This document shows, in pieces, positions 1 to 7,708 of a DNA stretch of 64,000 bases. Origin of the DNA: an uncultured Paludibaculum sp. (GTDB lineage Bacteria; Acidobacteriota; Terriglobia; Bryobacterales; Bryobacteraceae); contig NZ_OY762267.1 of the NCBI RefSeq assembly GCF_963665245.1, positions 4,498,001-4,562,000 of the forward strand. Reading direction: 5' to 3'. Position numbers and translations under genes: made by a program. Positions within the stretch are counted from its first letter, which is position 1. Every line of letters starts with the position of its first letter. The notes below the pieces were generated by a model. The model did not search any database and was not told the DNA's origin. It saw only the letters and a list, made by a program, of their open reading frames with translations.

Positions 1-1017
1 GTTGGCTGACTCACCCAGCTCACCCATGATGCCGGAGTGGCGATCCTGCCGGAGCGCACCGGCAATCTCCGTCGCGTTGGCGAATTTGTTCGGCTGGAAG
101 GCCGAGCTCAGCACCATGAGCACCTCGCCCCGGCTCATCGGCATGCTGAGCGGACCCAGGTTGAAGAAACTGTGCCCGAAGCCCAACACCCGCTTGCCGT
201 CGTTATAGGTCACGGTACCCAGGCCGGTGATACTCATATCGCCCGACACCAGTACGCCGGCGATGGCCTCACCCGGCTGCAGCGCGTCTTTCCAGCCTGG
301 GGCAGGTTTGGACGAATTGAGCGCGCCGGCGGCTCCACCTTGCACGGCGGTGATGCCCATCTGGTCGAAGTATGGCTTGAACTCGCGTAGAGTTGCCTCA
401 TTGAAGCCGGAGAACGTCAGCGGAGTGTCGATGGGAACAAGGCGGGCCGACGGATCGAGCAGCGATGCCGGCGGAGTCAGTTCGGCCCGCGCGCTTGGTT
501 GCTGCGGTGCCTTGGGGTTGGCCGGCCTGGTCGCGTCAATTGCATTGATCTCCAACATTTGCTCGATGGGCGTGATGCCACAGATGGCATCCGGCGAGAA
601 TACGCTGATGCGTAGCGCAATGGCCCCCACCAGCTTTCCGTCGATGTACACCGGGCTGCCGCTCATGCCGCCGGCGACGTTGGTCTTCGCCGCCTTGCCG
701 CCTAGCTTGGCCAGAATGACGTCCTGTCGGGGGCCCCACGCGTTCTTCCAGGGACCGATGATCTCGACGGGTACGGCCTCCGGCACTGAGCCCTGAAACA
801 CAGTCCAGGCAACGCCTTGCATGCCCGCCTTGACGTCGGCGGCACGCATGATCGCCACCGGGCCGGCCTTGGGCCGTTCCATGTAGGTTTTGGGCAAGGT
901 GGGCACCTCGCCATACGGAGAATGAGCGGACACGGCTCGGACGGGCGGCGCGTTCTGCGCACAAACCGGGAAAACCAGTGACACGGCGCACAGGATCGCC
1001 GCGCAGCTCTGCTTCAT
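1..1017 (-). CDS. SpoIVB-type (S55) peptidase-domain protein, C-terminus cut by window edge
   Basis: The reading frame is open from an ATG at 1017 to the left edge, so 339 residues are visible and the C-terminus is missing. Residues 1-21 form a Sec signal peptide ending VCAQ. Residues 116-122 read GGMSGSP, followed by VYIDGKLVGAI, the serine motif of S55 peptidases (SpoIVB family). A second conserved block, GFGHSFFNLG, at 279-288 supplies a histidine (H282). This combination matches the large exported S55-domain proteins seen in Acidobacteria rather than sporulation SpoIVB itself. Unlike SpoIVB, the serine motif precedes the histidine motif. It stands alone, divergent from the matrixin gene. 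The protease activity and substrate are inferred; the fold assignment is fairly secure. Confidence 0.85.
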   Translation of the reverse strand, partial: MKQSCAAILCAVSLVFPVCAQNAPPVRAVSAHSPYGEVPTLPKTYMERPKAGPVAIMRAADVKAGMQGVAWTVFQGSVPEAVPVEIIGPWKNAWGPRQDVILAKLGGKAAKTNVAGGMSGSPVYIDGKLVGAIALRISVFSPDAICGITPIEQMLEINAIDATRPANPKAPQQPSARAELTPPASLLDPSARLVPIDTPLTFSGFNEATLREFKPYFDQMGITAVQGGAAGALNSSKPAPGWKDALQPGEAIAGVLVSGDMSITGLGTVTYNDGKRVLGFGHSFFNLGPLSMPMSRGEVLMVLSSAFQPNKFANATEIAGALRQDRHSGIMGELGESAN

Positions 1018-1503
1018 GTGGGTTGAGTCCCTTTCCAGCCGATGTCGGATAGTTTCATTATCCGTTACATTAGACGTTCTCTGTGGACGGTCCGGGCTGG
1101 CGGTTCTTCGGGTGGAAAGTACCAGGCGGTTGCGGACCAAAGGCCTGGGCGCTGACGGCAAGTCCCCGAGCCGGGTCGTCGCAAACGTCGGTCTCAGGTT
1201 GTTATGGCATCCGGCTTGCCCCACGTGGACCGCTTTCCGCCAGGAGGATGGTACTTGCGGTACTGGTCAGGCTTCCCAGGGTAGCGATCTCGAACTCGAA
1301 CGATTTTTGATCGGTACGTGCAACGATTGGTGACCGCGGATCACTGGTACTGCGACAGTCCCGTACAGACGGGGACGCTGAATGCCACTGGGCGCGGCAC
1401 TTCGTATCTGGGCTCAAAGACGAAGCAATCCGGCTCCACCTGGTTAACCCCACAACGAGAATTGGCCCGCAGATCAGATTTGCGGACCCAAGGAGTATGT
1501 GCC
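1018..1503. other. Divergent intergenic region, 486 bp
   Basis: Non-coding stretch between the divergent S55 peptidase and matrixin genes. Apart from the CGGATA inverted repeat at 1046-1064 and a good ribosome binding site (AAGGAG, 1490-1495) for the matrixin, no convincing gene, tRNA, terminator or consensus sigma-70 promoter was seen. Short reading frames here lack Shine-Dalgarno sequences and recognisable products. Confidence 0.6.
1046..1064. promoter_or_regulatory. Inverted repeat upstream of the S55 gene
   Basis: CGGATA (1046-1051), seven bases, then TATCCG (1059-1064): a perfect six-base inverted repeat 29 bp before the S55 start codon. Its position suits an operator or a short transcript hairpin. 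No regulator for it can be named. Confidence 0.35.
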
Positions 1504-3129
1504 ATGCCTCAGAAGACAATCGAACCGTTTCCCGCCGTCAAAGCGGCCCGCGCGATTTCGAAGGGTCAGGAAGACCCAGGGTTCCAGCCGGTGCAGGAGT
1601 ATCTGCAGCGTTTCGGGTACCTGCGGGCCAACTCGTTCCAGACCAACCGGCTTGACGACGCGACGGCGGAAGCGTTAGCGCAATTCCAGCAGATGCACGG
1701 CCTTGCCAAGACCGGCGCGTTCGACGAGCAGACCCGTGCGGCCATGGCCACGCACCGGTGCGGCATGCCGGATCTGACCTCCGGGGTGGCGTTCAGCATT
1801 CGCTGTTCCTGGCCGAATCCGAACCTCACATTCGCCTTCGAGGACGGCACGAACGACATCGGCGGGGCCGGCGAGTTCCAGGCCGTCCGCAACGCGCTGG
1901 CCACTTGGGCTGCCGCGGCGCCGCTGACCTTCACGGAGGTGGCGCGGCATCAAAACCCCGACGTCGCTGTTGACTGGCGGCCGGCCAACGACCCCGATCA
2001 CTCAATGGTGGGGGGTGTGCTCGCTCATGCCGACTTTCCTCCGGGCTGCAGTATCATCACAGACGGCTTGCCCAAGCCTCTCCACTTCGACGATTCCGAA
2101 AACCAGTGGGTGGTCGGGGCGGTCAGCGGTGGCTTCGATGTCGAGACGGTTGCGTTGCACGAGTTTGGCCACATCCTGGGCTTGCAACACTCGAACGTCG
2201 CCGGATCGGTGATGTTCCCCACGGTTTCGTCGAACTTCACAAAGCGGGCGTTGACCGCGGACGACCTCGGAGGGATCCACCAGCTCTATCCCGCGGGTAT
2301 TCCGGCACCCGGCACCTATACGATTCGCCAGAAGAGCAACAACCGATTCCTGGACGCGCACGAGATCGCGGACAAAGACTTCCGTCTGGTCACGCGCCCC
2401 GCCCAGAACAACAACACGCAACGCTGGGAACTGGCGTCCGTGGGCGCCGTCTATGCCATCCGTCAGAAGAACAGCGGCCGGTTCCTGGACGCGCACGACA
2501 GTGCCGACCACGATTTCCGCCTGGTCACCCGGACGGCGCAGAACAATGCCAGTCAGCGATGGGTAGTGGTGCCGGCGGGCGATGGCAGCTTCACGATCCG
2601 AGAACTTGCCAATCTCCGGTTTGTGGACGCTCACGAAATCGAAGGCGAAGACTTCCGCCTGGTGACGCGCCCAGCCCAAAACAACAACACGCAACGCTGG
2701 CTGCTTGGCAACGTGGGCACGAACCTGTTCACCATCCAGCAGAAGAGCAATAACCGCTTCGTGGACGCCCACGAGGTGGCGGCGAACGACTTCTCGGTTG
2801 TCACCCGGCCAGCCCAGAACAACGACACCCAGCGCTGGATCTTCGGTCAGGTGGGTGCCGTCTACACGATTCGCCAGAAGAATAACGGGCGGTTCGTGGA
2901 CGCCCACGAAGTCGCCGCGAACGACTTCTCGGTGGTCACTCGCCCAGCTCAGAACAACGACACGCAACGCTGGGTGGTAATGTTGGCCGGCGATGGGAGC
3001 TTCACGATCCAGCAGTTGAGTGGGGGCCGCTTCGTGGACGCCCATGATTCGGCCGCGAATGACTTCTCGGTGGTCACGCGCACTGCCCAGAACAACGACA
3101 GCCAACGCTGGCTCTTCGATAAGGTCTAG
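1504..3129 (+). CDS. Matrixin-type zinc metalloprotease with cysteine switch and double lectin-like repeat tail
   Basis: 541 residues from ATG 1504, preceded by AAGGAG at an 8-base spacing; the frame extends further upstream but without a ribosome site. Residues about 25-83 are a peptidoglycan-binding-like helical domain, as in the propeptide of matrix metalloproteases. HRCGMPDL at 84-91 matches the MMP cysteine switch, whose cysteine occupies the catalytic zinc until activation. The catalytic domain has HEFGHILGLQH (H219, E220, H223, H229) and a Met-turn methionine at 237. Residues 271-541 are six 43-46-residue repeats, each ending in QRW, a QxW signature of ricin-type beta-trefoils. No clear signal peptide is seen, which is odd for a secreted zymogen. 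Probable substrate: extracellular protein; the tail probably binds glycans. Confidence 0.9.
   Translation: MPQKTIEPFPAVKAARAISKGQEDPGFQPVQEYLQRFGYLRANSFQTNRLDDATAEALAQFQQMHGLAKTGAFDEQTRAAMATHRCGMPDLTSGVAFSIRCSWPNPNLTFAFEDGTNDIGGAGEFQAVRNALATWAAAAPLTFTEVARHQNPDVAVDWRPANDPDHSMVGGVLAHADFPPGCSIITDGLPKPLHFDDSENQWVVGAVSGGFDVETVALHEFGHILGLQHSNVAGSVMFPTVSSNFTKRALTADDLGGIHQLYPAGIPAPGTYTIRQKSNNRFLDAHEIADKDFRLVTRPAQNNNTQRWELASVGAVYAIRQKNSGRFLDAHDSADHDFRLVTRTAQNNASQRWVVVPAGDGSFTIRELANLRFVDAHEIEGEDFRLVTRPAQNNNTQRWLLGNVGTNLFTIQQKSNNRFVDAHEVAANDFSVVTRPAQNNDTQRWIFGQVGAVYTIRQKNNGRFVDAHEVAANDFSVVTRPAQNNDTQRWVVMLAGDGSFTIQQLSGGRFVDAHDSAANDFSVVTRTAQNNDSQRWLFDKV
2314..3126 (+). repeat. Six in-frame lectin-like repeats arranged as a duplicated block of three
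   Basis: Repeat units (residues of the matrixin): 271-315, 316-361, 362-407, 408-452, 453-498, 499-541. Each carries an RF(L/V)DAH motif, DF(R/S)(L/V)VTR, AQNN and a QRW near its end. Units 1/4, 2/5 and 3/6 resemble each other most (for example both 2 and 5 open VY(A/T)IRQKN and lead into AGDG). So a three-unit trefoil (2314-2724) was apparently duplicated as a block (2725-3126). Confidence 0.9.
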
Positions 3130-3166
3130 GGCGGCGCGAAGAGTCGCTGCCATACGGCTGGTCGCC

Positions 3167-3194
3167 AGGAGGCGGCGGCACCATGCCGCCTCCT
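3167..3194 (+). terminator. Stem-loop downstream of the matrixin gene
   Basis: AGGAGGCGGC (3167-3176) and GCCGCCTCCT (3185-3194) form a perfect 10-bp stem with an 8-base loop, 38 bases after the matrixin stop. No U-tract follows, so it may be a weak or factor-assisted terminator or a 3' stabilising hairpin. Confidence 0.45.
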
Positions 3195-3310
3195 GCTATC
3201 TCATCGAAGGCCCGGTCATGCGCTTGGCGCGCACCAGATGAACGAACCCTCTTGTGTCCAGCTTGGGTGTCGAGGCGGTGAGGGCTTGGTGCCTGCGCAA
3301 CTGTGATCAA

Positions 3311-4597
3311 ATGACCACCATGGCAACGCACCGGAGACGCTTCCTCCAATACGGAGCTGCGCCCTTTCTCTATCCCCTCACAGGTGGTCCTGCGTCGGCG
3401 GCACCCACCAAGGGCAGCGACGGATATTTTCCTCCATCCGATGCCGACGGTAGATGGCGCACGCTTTCAGGTGCCGATAGGGTCCGCAAGACGGCCGGCA
3501 TGGACCTCGACCGGCTCGACCAAGCTTTCCGATACACCGCCACCACCAGCCAGCACGGCGGGCTGCTGGTGGTTCGGCACGGATGGCTTCTCTACGAGCG
3601 CTACTTCGGACGCGCCGCCCGAGACGTCACGCCGAACATGTACTCCATCGGCAAGACCGTTACCAGCCTCTGCTGCGGCATCATGCTCGACGAGCACCGG
3701 AACCGCCTTCCTAAAGGCCTCGACCAGGCAGTCTTCGCCGAGCCCTATTTGCCCGAGGCGTTCCCACTGGCGGACGCGCGGCAGTCCGGCATCAAGCTCG
3801 GCCATCTGTTGACCATGACCTCCGGCATGCGCGAGGGGAACTCCGGCATTGTGCGTGGAGAGTTCGTCAAGCTGGACGCTCAGCCTCCAGCCGTGCGGCT
3901 CGATCAGGACCAGGCAGCGCTGAGGGCGCCCATGTGGACCGACGCCGGCGGCGGCTACAGCTACACTTCCCAGGGCGTGCATGTCGCCTCCATCCTGCTG
4001 CGCCACATCACCGGCATGGAGCTGCAGGCCCACTTCGAACAGAAGATCGCAAAGCCCGTAGGCTTCGGCGGCTGGGGCTACGCCATGGACACCGCCGCAG
4101 GCCGTCTGCCACACACGCCTGGCGGAGCGGGCGTAGCTTTGCGTGCTACCGACGCCCTGCGCTACGGCTATCTCATGCTGCGCGAGGGCAACTGGATGGG
4201 CAAGCAGCTTGTCCCCCGTGAGTACATGAGCTTGTGCCGGCGGCCGTCACCCTACAATCCTCACTCCCCCTACAGCCTGCAATTCGAGGTGAACGCCGAC
4301 GGCCACGTGTTTGGCGCGCCCAGCGACACGTTCTTCAAGTCCGGCGCGGGCGGCTTCTGCCTCTACGTTGTCCCGTCGCTAGATCTCATCGTCTACAAAC
4401 TGGCCTCCGTGACCAGGCCCGGCGCCGCCAGCCCTGCTCCCTACGATCTCGGGTTCGGGGGTACCGCCGGCAAGTCCGATGAGTCGCGCGACAAGTGGGC
4501 GCCACCCCCTGCCGACCAGTTTCACGACGGACCCATCAACGGCGATGCCGGAACGCGGCGGACGCTGGAGATGGTGATTGCCGCCATCGTTGGCTGA
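3311..4597 (+). CDS. Exported serine hydrolase, class C beta-lactamase family
   Basis: 428 residues from ATG 3311; ATG 3320 is an alternative and neither has a strong ribosome site. The N-terminus HRRRFLQYGAAP followed by a hydrophobic stretch and ASAAP looks like a twin-arginine or Sec export signal. The class C beta-lactamase/D-Ala carboxypeptidase/esterase fold is shown by the SxxK motif SIGK (S112, K115), the LLTMTSGM segment at about 166-173 that typifies this family, and YSYTS at 216-220 as the YxN/YxS element. These enzymes hydrolyse esters or amides; the real substrate is unknown. It begins a codirectional group with the propeller and toroid-like genes downstream (17-bp gap to the next start). 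Confidence 0.85.
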   Translation: MTTMATHRRRFLQYGAAPFLYPLTGGPASAAPTKGSDGYFPPSDADGRWRTLSGADRVRKTAGMDLDRLDQAFRYTATTSQHGGLLVVRHGWLLYERYFGRAARDVTPNMYSIGKTVTSLCCGIMLDEHRNRLPKGLDQAVFAEPYLPEAFPLADARQSGIKLGHLLTMTSGMREGNSGIVRGEFVKLDAQPPAVRLDQDQAALRAPMWTDAGGGYSYTSQGVHVASILLRHITGMELQAHFEQKIAKPVGFGGWGYAMDTAAGRLPHTPGGAGVALRATDALRYGYLMLREGNWMGKQLVPREYMSLCRRPSPYNPHSPYSLQFEVNADGHVFGAPSDTFFKSGAGGFCLYVVPSLDLIVYKLASVTRPGAASPAPYDLGFGGTAGKSDESRDKWAPPPADQFHDGPINGDAGTRRTLEMVIAAIVG

Positions 4598-4614
4598 TCC
4601 AGCAGGCAACCCGG

Positions 4615-5610
4615 ATGTGCTCAATGAAATGGATGCTCCTGCTGGCGATGCTGCCCTGCTCCATCGCCGCGCAATATACGCTCTACACCTGCATGGTGAC
4701 GTCGAAGGGCTATGTGGTTGGCGCCAAGCTGCCGCCCAGCGGCATCTTCCGAAAGCCGCCGTCGGGCCAATGGAGGCATGCCGGATACAACCACCCGTTC
4801 CTCACCGCACTGGACTTCGATCCGCGTGACCCTTCCGTGCTCTATGTGGCGGCCGGCAACGGCCTGCTGCGGGTGTCCGGGCAGGGCGAACGCTGGAAGA
4901 TCCTCACCGGCAGCGATGTGACCGAATTGATGGATGTCTCCGTCGACCGCAATGCGCCCGCCGATGTCTACTTCGCCCACACGCGAGGCATCGGCGTCAC
5001 TCACGATGGTGGCCAGACGTGGAGCGACGCCAGCACCGGCCTGCACCGTAAGTACACCATGGCCATCCGCGTCGACAGGCAACGCAAGGGCGTCCTGCTG
5101 GCGGGCAATGAGGAAGGCATCTTCCGTAGTCAGGATGGCGGGCAGTCGTGGAAGCTTGCAGGAGCCGCGGGCTACCAGGTGCTGCACATCGAACAATCGC
5201 CGCACGACGCGTGCCGCTGGCTCGCCTCCACGCAGGGCGGCGGGCTCTTCGTCTCCGCAGACTGCGGCGTCACTTTTGAGAGCAACGGCAGTCTGGCCGT
5301 GGGCCGGAACATCTCCGACATCGCTTACGACCCCGCCGAGCACAATCGCATCGCCGTTGCCGGATGGGGCCTAGGCGTCATGCTGTCCGAAGACGGCGGC
5401 AAGACCTGGCACGGCCGCAATGCCGGGCTGCCTACCGACAGGGTCTGGAGCGTTGTTTTCGATCCGTCGGCGCCGGGCCGCCTCTACGCCGGGGTGCATG
5501 AAGAAGCGCTTTACGTGTCGCCGGACTACGGGCGCACATGGGCCAGGGACGGGCTCGACGGCAGCCGCGTCTTTCGCATGCGCTTTGTGCCGGAGGTCCC
5601 GCAGCCATGA
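4615..5610 (+). CDS. Secreted BNR/sortilin-type beta-propeller protein
   Basis: 331 residues from ATG 4615, with MKW at 4624 as an alternative start; a Sec signal peptide (LLLAMLPCSIAAQ) follows. At least five Asp-box-like blades are visible: THDGGQTWSDAS, SQDGGQSWKLAG, SADCGVTFESNG, SEDGGKTWHGRN and SPDYGRTWARDG, each preceded by a G(I/L)(F/Y) strand. This is the BNR/VPS10-like propeller superfamily that includes sialidases and xyloglucanases. No catalytic sialidase arginines were recognised, so a binding or scaffold role is as likely as hydrolysis. Its stop codon overlaps the next start (ATGA at 5607-5610), so it is probably translationally coupled to that gene. Confidence 0.8.
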   Translation: MCSMKWMLLLAMLPCSIAAQYTLYTCMVTSKGYVVGAKLPPSGIFRKPPSGQWRHAGYNHPFLTALDFDPRDPSVLYVAAGNGLLRVSGQGERWKILTGSDVTELMDVSVDRNAPADVYFAHTRGIGVTHDGGQTWSDASTGLHRKYTMAIRVDRQRKGVLLAGNEEGIFRSQDGGQSWKLAGAAGYQVLHIEQSPHDACRWLASTQGGGLFVSADCGVTFESNGSLAVGRNISDIAYDPAEHNRIAVAGWGLGVMLSEDGGKTWHGRNAGLPTDRVWSVVFDPSAPGRLYAGVHEEALYVSPDYGRTWARDGLDGSRVFRMRFVPEVPQP

Positions 5611-7358
5611 TCCGCTTCTCCGCACTCCTGTTGCTCTGCCTGCAGTTGCAGGCGGCCGAACCACCGTTCGGCGAGCGTGCGCAGGAAGTCATCGGCGCGT
5701 TCGCACATCCGAAGAGCCCAGCGCCCCTTAGCTACTCCAACATCGCCGCCAAGCTCAAGCTCCATGAGGATCCGGCGCTGTGTTCACGCCGCCTGGAGGA
5801 GCTCCTGGCCGAAGGCCCAACGGGCGATATGTTCTGGATGTTTCCGGTCACGGCCATCGCCTACTTGGACCAAGGCCAGTTGTCCGAGTCCACGCGGCTG
5901 GCCATGCGCCGGTCGTTGAAGAGCTACATGCCCTATCGCGGCGACACGGAGAATCACTGGCTGCTCTACTACACCTGCCTCTACCTCATGGCCCAGCAGT
6001 GGCCGGAACTCACAGGTGACCAGTGGTTCACCGGCAAGTCTTCCCAGGAGAACATGCACGAAGCGGCCGGCTGGATTGAGTCCTGGGTCAAGCTCACCAC
6101 CACGCGCGGCCAGGGCGAGTACGATAGCCCACACTACATGGGCGTCTACCTGCTCCCGATGTCCTACCTCGCAGAGTGGGCCCACGACCCGGCCATGAAG
6201 CAGCGCGCGTCCATGATGCTCGACTACCTCATCGCCGACTTTGCGGTCGAAAGCCTCGACGGCGTCTACGTCGGAGCCCACTCCCGTGTCTACGACAACG
6301 GCGCGGTGGAGAAGTGGAACAACGTCTCCAGCGACTTCGGCTGGCTCTGGTTTGGCCAGGGCTACGCCCTGCCATCGCCCAGCAGCTTTCTCCTCTTCTA
6401 TACGCTGGCCAGTGCCTACGAACCACCGGCGATCCTCCAGCAGATCGCGACCGACCGGAGCCAGCCCTACACACACTACGAACGCAAGCGCACCAGGAAC
6501 CGATGGCGCTTTTACGACGAACTGCACGGGCCGGTCTACAAGACCACATACATGCGGCGTGAGTATGCGGTCAGCTCCGACCAGGGCGGCACGCTGCAGC
6601 CCATCCAGGAACACTCCTGGGACGTCACCTGGCACGTGCCCGATCCACGCGGAGTTCAGAATACCCTCTTTTCGCTCCATCCTTACTCGTCGCTGCGGGA
6701 ACTGCAGACGTACTTCACCTTCCCTCCGGATCAGGGCGTCGCCGAGGTGGTCAGTTCCAAGAAGAGCTACGATTCGCCGGACAAGCTTGTGGGCGGCTCC
6801 GCCCATGAGCAGATTTTCCAGGATCAGGACTCCGTCATCGTCCTCTACGACATTCCGCCCGGCACACGATTTCCGCACATCAACGGATTCTTCTCCAAGG
6901 ATCTGGCCGAGGTGCGGGAAGACCCCTCCGGCTGGATCTTCGCGCGCGGCGGCGATGCACTGATTGCCTGCCGCCCCTTGCAGCCCTACACGTGGAAGCC
7001 GATCGAGGGCGGTGGCCGCCGGCTGTTCAGCCCTCATCTCAAGAACGGCATGGTTGTGCAGGTGGCCGCCCGCTCGGAGTTCAAGGACATGGACGCGTTC
7101 CGCCAGGCGATCCTCGCCCTGCCTATGGAGTACAAGCTGGGCGCGGTTCCGACCGTACGCTTTCGTTCCTTACGTGGCAAGACTCTCGACTGTGCATACG
7201 GCCAGGCACCGCGCATCGACGGCGCTCCACTGGACTACAGCCGGTGGCCGCTCTTCGGCGGGCCGTATGTGGAAGCCGCGGTCGACTCGGAGCAATTGCT
7301 GCTCAAGCATGGAATCATGCGCCGTAAGCTGGACTTCCGCACTCTGACCGTCCAATGA
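5607..7358 (+). CDS. Secreted toroid-like protein, possible polysaccharide lyase or hydrolase
   Basis: 583 residues from ATG 5607, which overlaps the preceding stop as ATGA. Residues 1-16 are a Sec signal (FSALLLLCLQLQAAE). The first 300 residues are helix-rich with paired aromatic motifs (DTENHWLLYYTCLYLMAQ, EYDSPHYMGVYLLPM, GAHSRVYDNG), the pattern of (alpha/alpha) toroids such as heparinase/alginate-lyase-like enzymes. The C-terminal 250 residues look beta-rich, again as in heparinase II/III-type lyases. I do not recognise a named family, and the lyase idea is inference from fold-like features and from the glycan-enzyme context. Coupling to the propeller gene suggests the two proteins act on the same extracellular material. 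Confidence 0.65.
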   Translation: MIRFSALLLLCLQLQAAEPPFGERAQEVIGAFAHPKSPAPLSYSNIAAKLKLHEDPALCSRRLEELLAEGPTGDMFWMFPVTAIAYLDQGQLSESTRLAMRRSLKSYMPYRGDTENHWLLYYTCLYLMAQQWPELTGDQWFTGKSSQENMHEAAGWIESWVKLTTTRGQGEYDSPHYMGVYLLPMSYLAEWAHDPAMKQRASMMLDYLIADFAVESLDGVYVGAHSRVYDNGAVEKWNNVSSDFGWLWFGQGYALPSPSSFLLFYTLASAYEPPAILQQIATDRSQPYTHYERKRTRNRWRFYDELHGPVYKTTYMRREYAVSSDQGGTLQPIQEHSWDVTWHVPDPRGVQNTLFSLHPYSSLRELQTYFTFPPDQGVAEVVSSKKSYDSPDKLVGGSAHEQIFQDQDSVIVLYDIPPGTRFPHINGFFSKDLAEVREDPSGWIFARGGDALIACRPLQPYTWKPIEGGGRRLFSPHLKNGMVVQVAARSEFKDMDAFRQAILALPMEYKLGAVPTVRFRSLRGKTLDCAYGQAPRIDGAPLDYSRWPLFGGPYVEAAVDSEQLLLKHGIMRRKLDFRTLTVQ

Positions 7359-7367
7359 ATCGCGAGG

Positions 7368-7691
7368 TCAGTCAAGGTGGAAGACCTCCTCCATCTCGGC
7401 CCACCACGATCCTTCCTTCCGGCCGGGCAGAGGGCTCTGCATGGGCATCATGAGTGCCCACCATCTCTGCGTGGCCGGGTCGGCGGCCATTCTGGCCATG
7501 TCCGCTTCGAAGTCCTTGCCGTAGTACTCGAAGTAGCTGTAAAGCATGCCGTCCCGCAGGTAGATGGAGTAGTTACGGATGTTGCACTGCCGGATCATCT
7601 CGAGGACCTCCGGCCAGACGGCGGCGTGGTGCTCTCTGTACTGCTGTTCAGCCTCCGGCTTCAATCCAATCACCATTCCGTAGCGTGTCAT
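7368..7691 (-). CDS. rhaM: L-rhamnose mutarotase
   Basis: 107 residues from ATG 7691, chosen because AAGGAG lies at correct spacing before it; an upstream ATG at 7709 overlaps the previous stop (TGATG) but lacks a ribosome site. The small dimeric alpha/beta-barrel RhaM family is shown by RYGMVIGLKPE, the HH at 21-22 with W26 (HHAAVWPEV), NYSIYLRDGMLYSYFEY and the tandem WW near residue 77. The usual length is about 104. It interconverts alpha and beta anomers of L-rhamnose (or L-fucose in related members) after uptake. It is cotranscribed behind the UroD-like gene and the GH29 fucosidase, fitting deoxyhexose catabolism. Confidence 0.9.
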   Translation of the reverse strand: MTRYGMVIGLKPEAEQQYREHHAAVWPEVLEMIRQCNIRNYSIYLRDGMLYSYFEYYGKDFEADMARMAADPATQRWWALMMPMQSPLPGRKEGSWWAEMEEVFHLD

Positions 7692-7708
7692 CGCGCTCCT
7701 TTTCGCCA

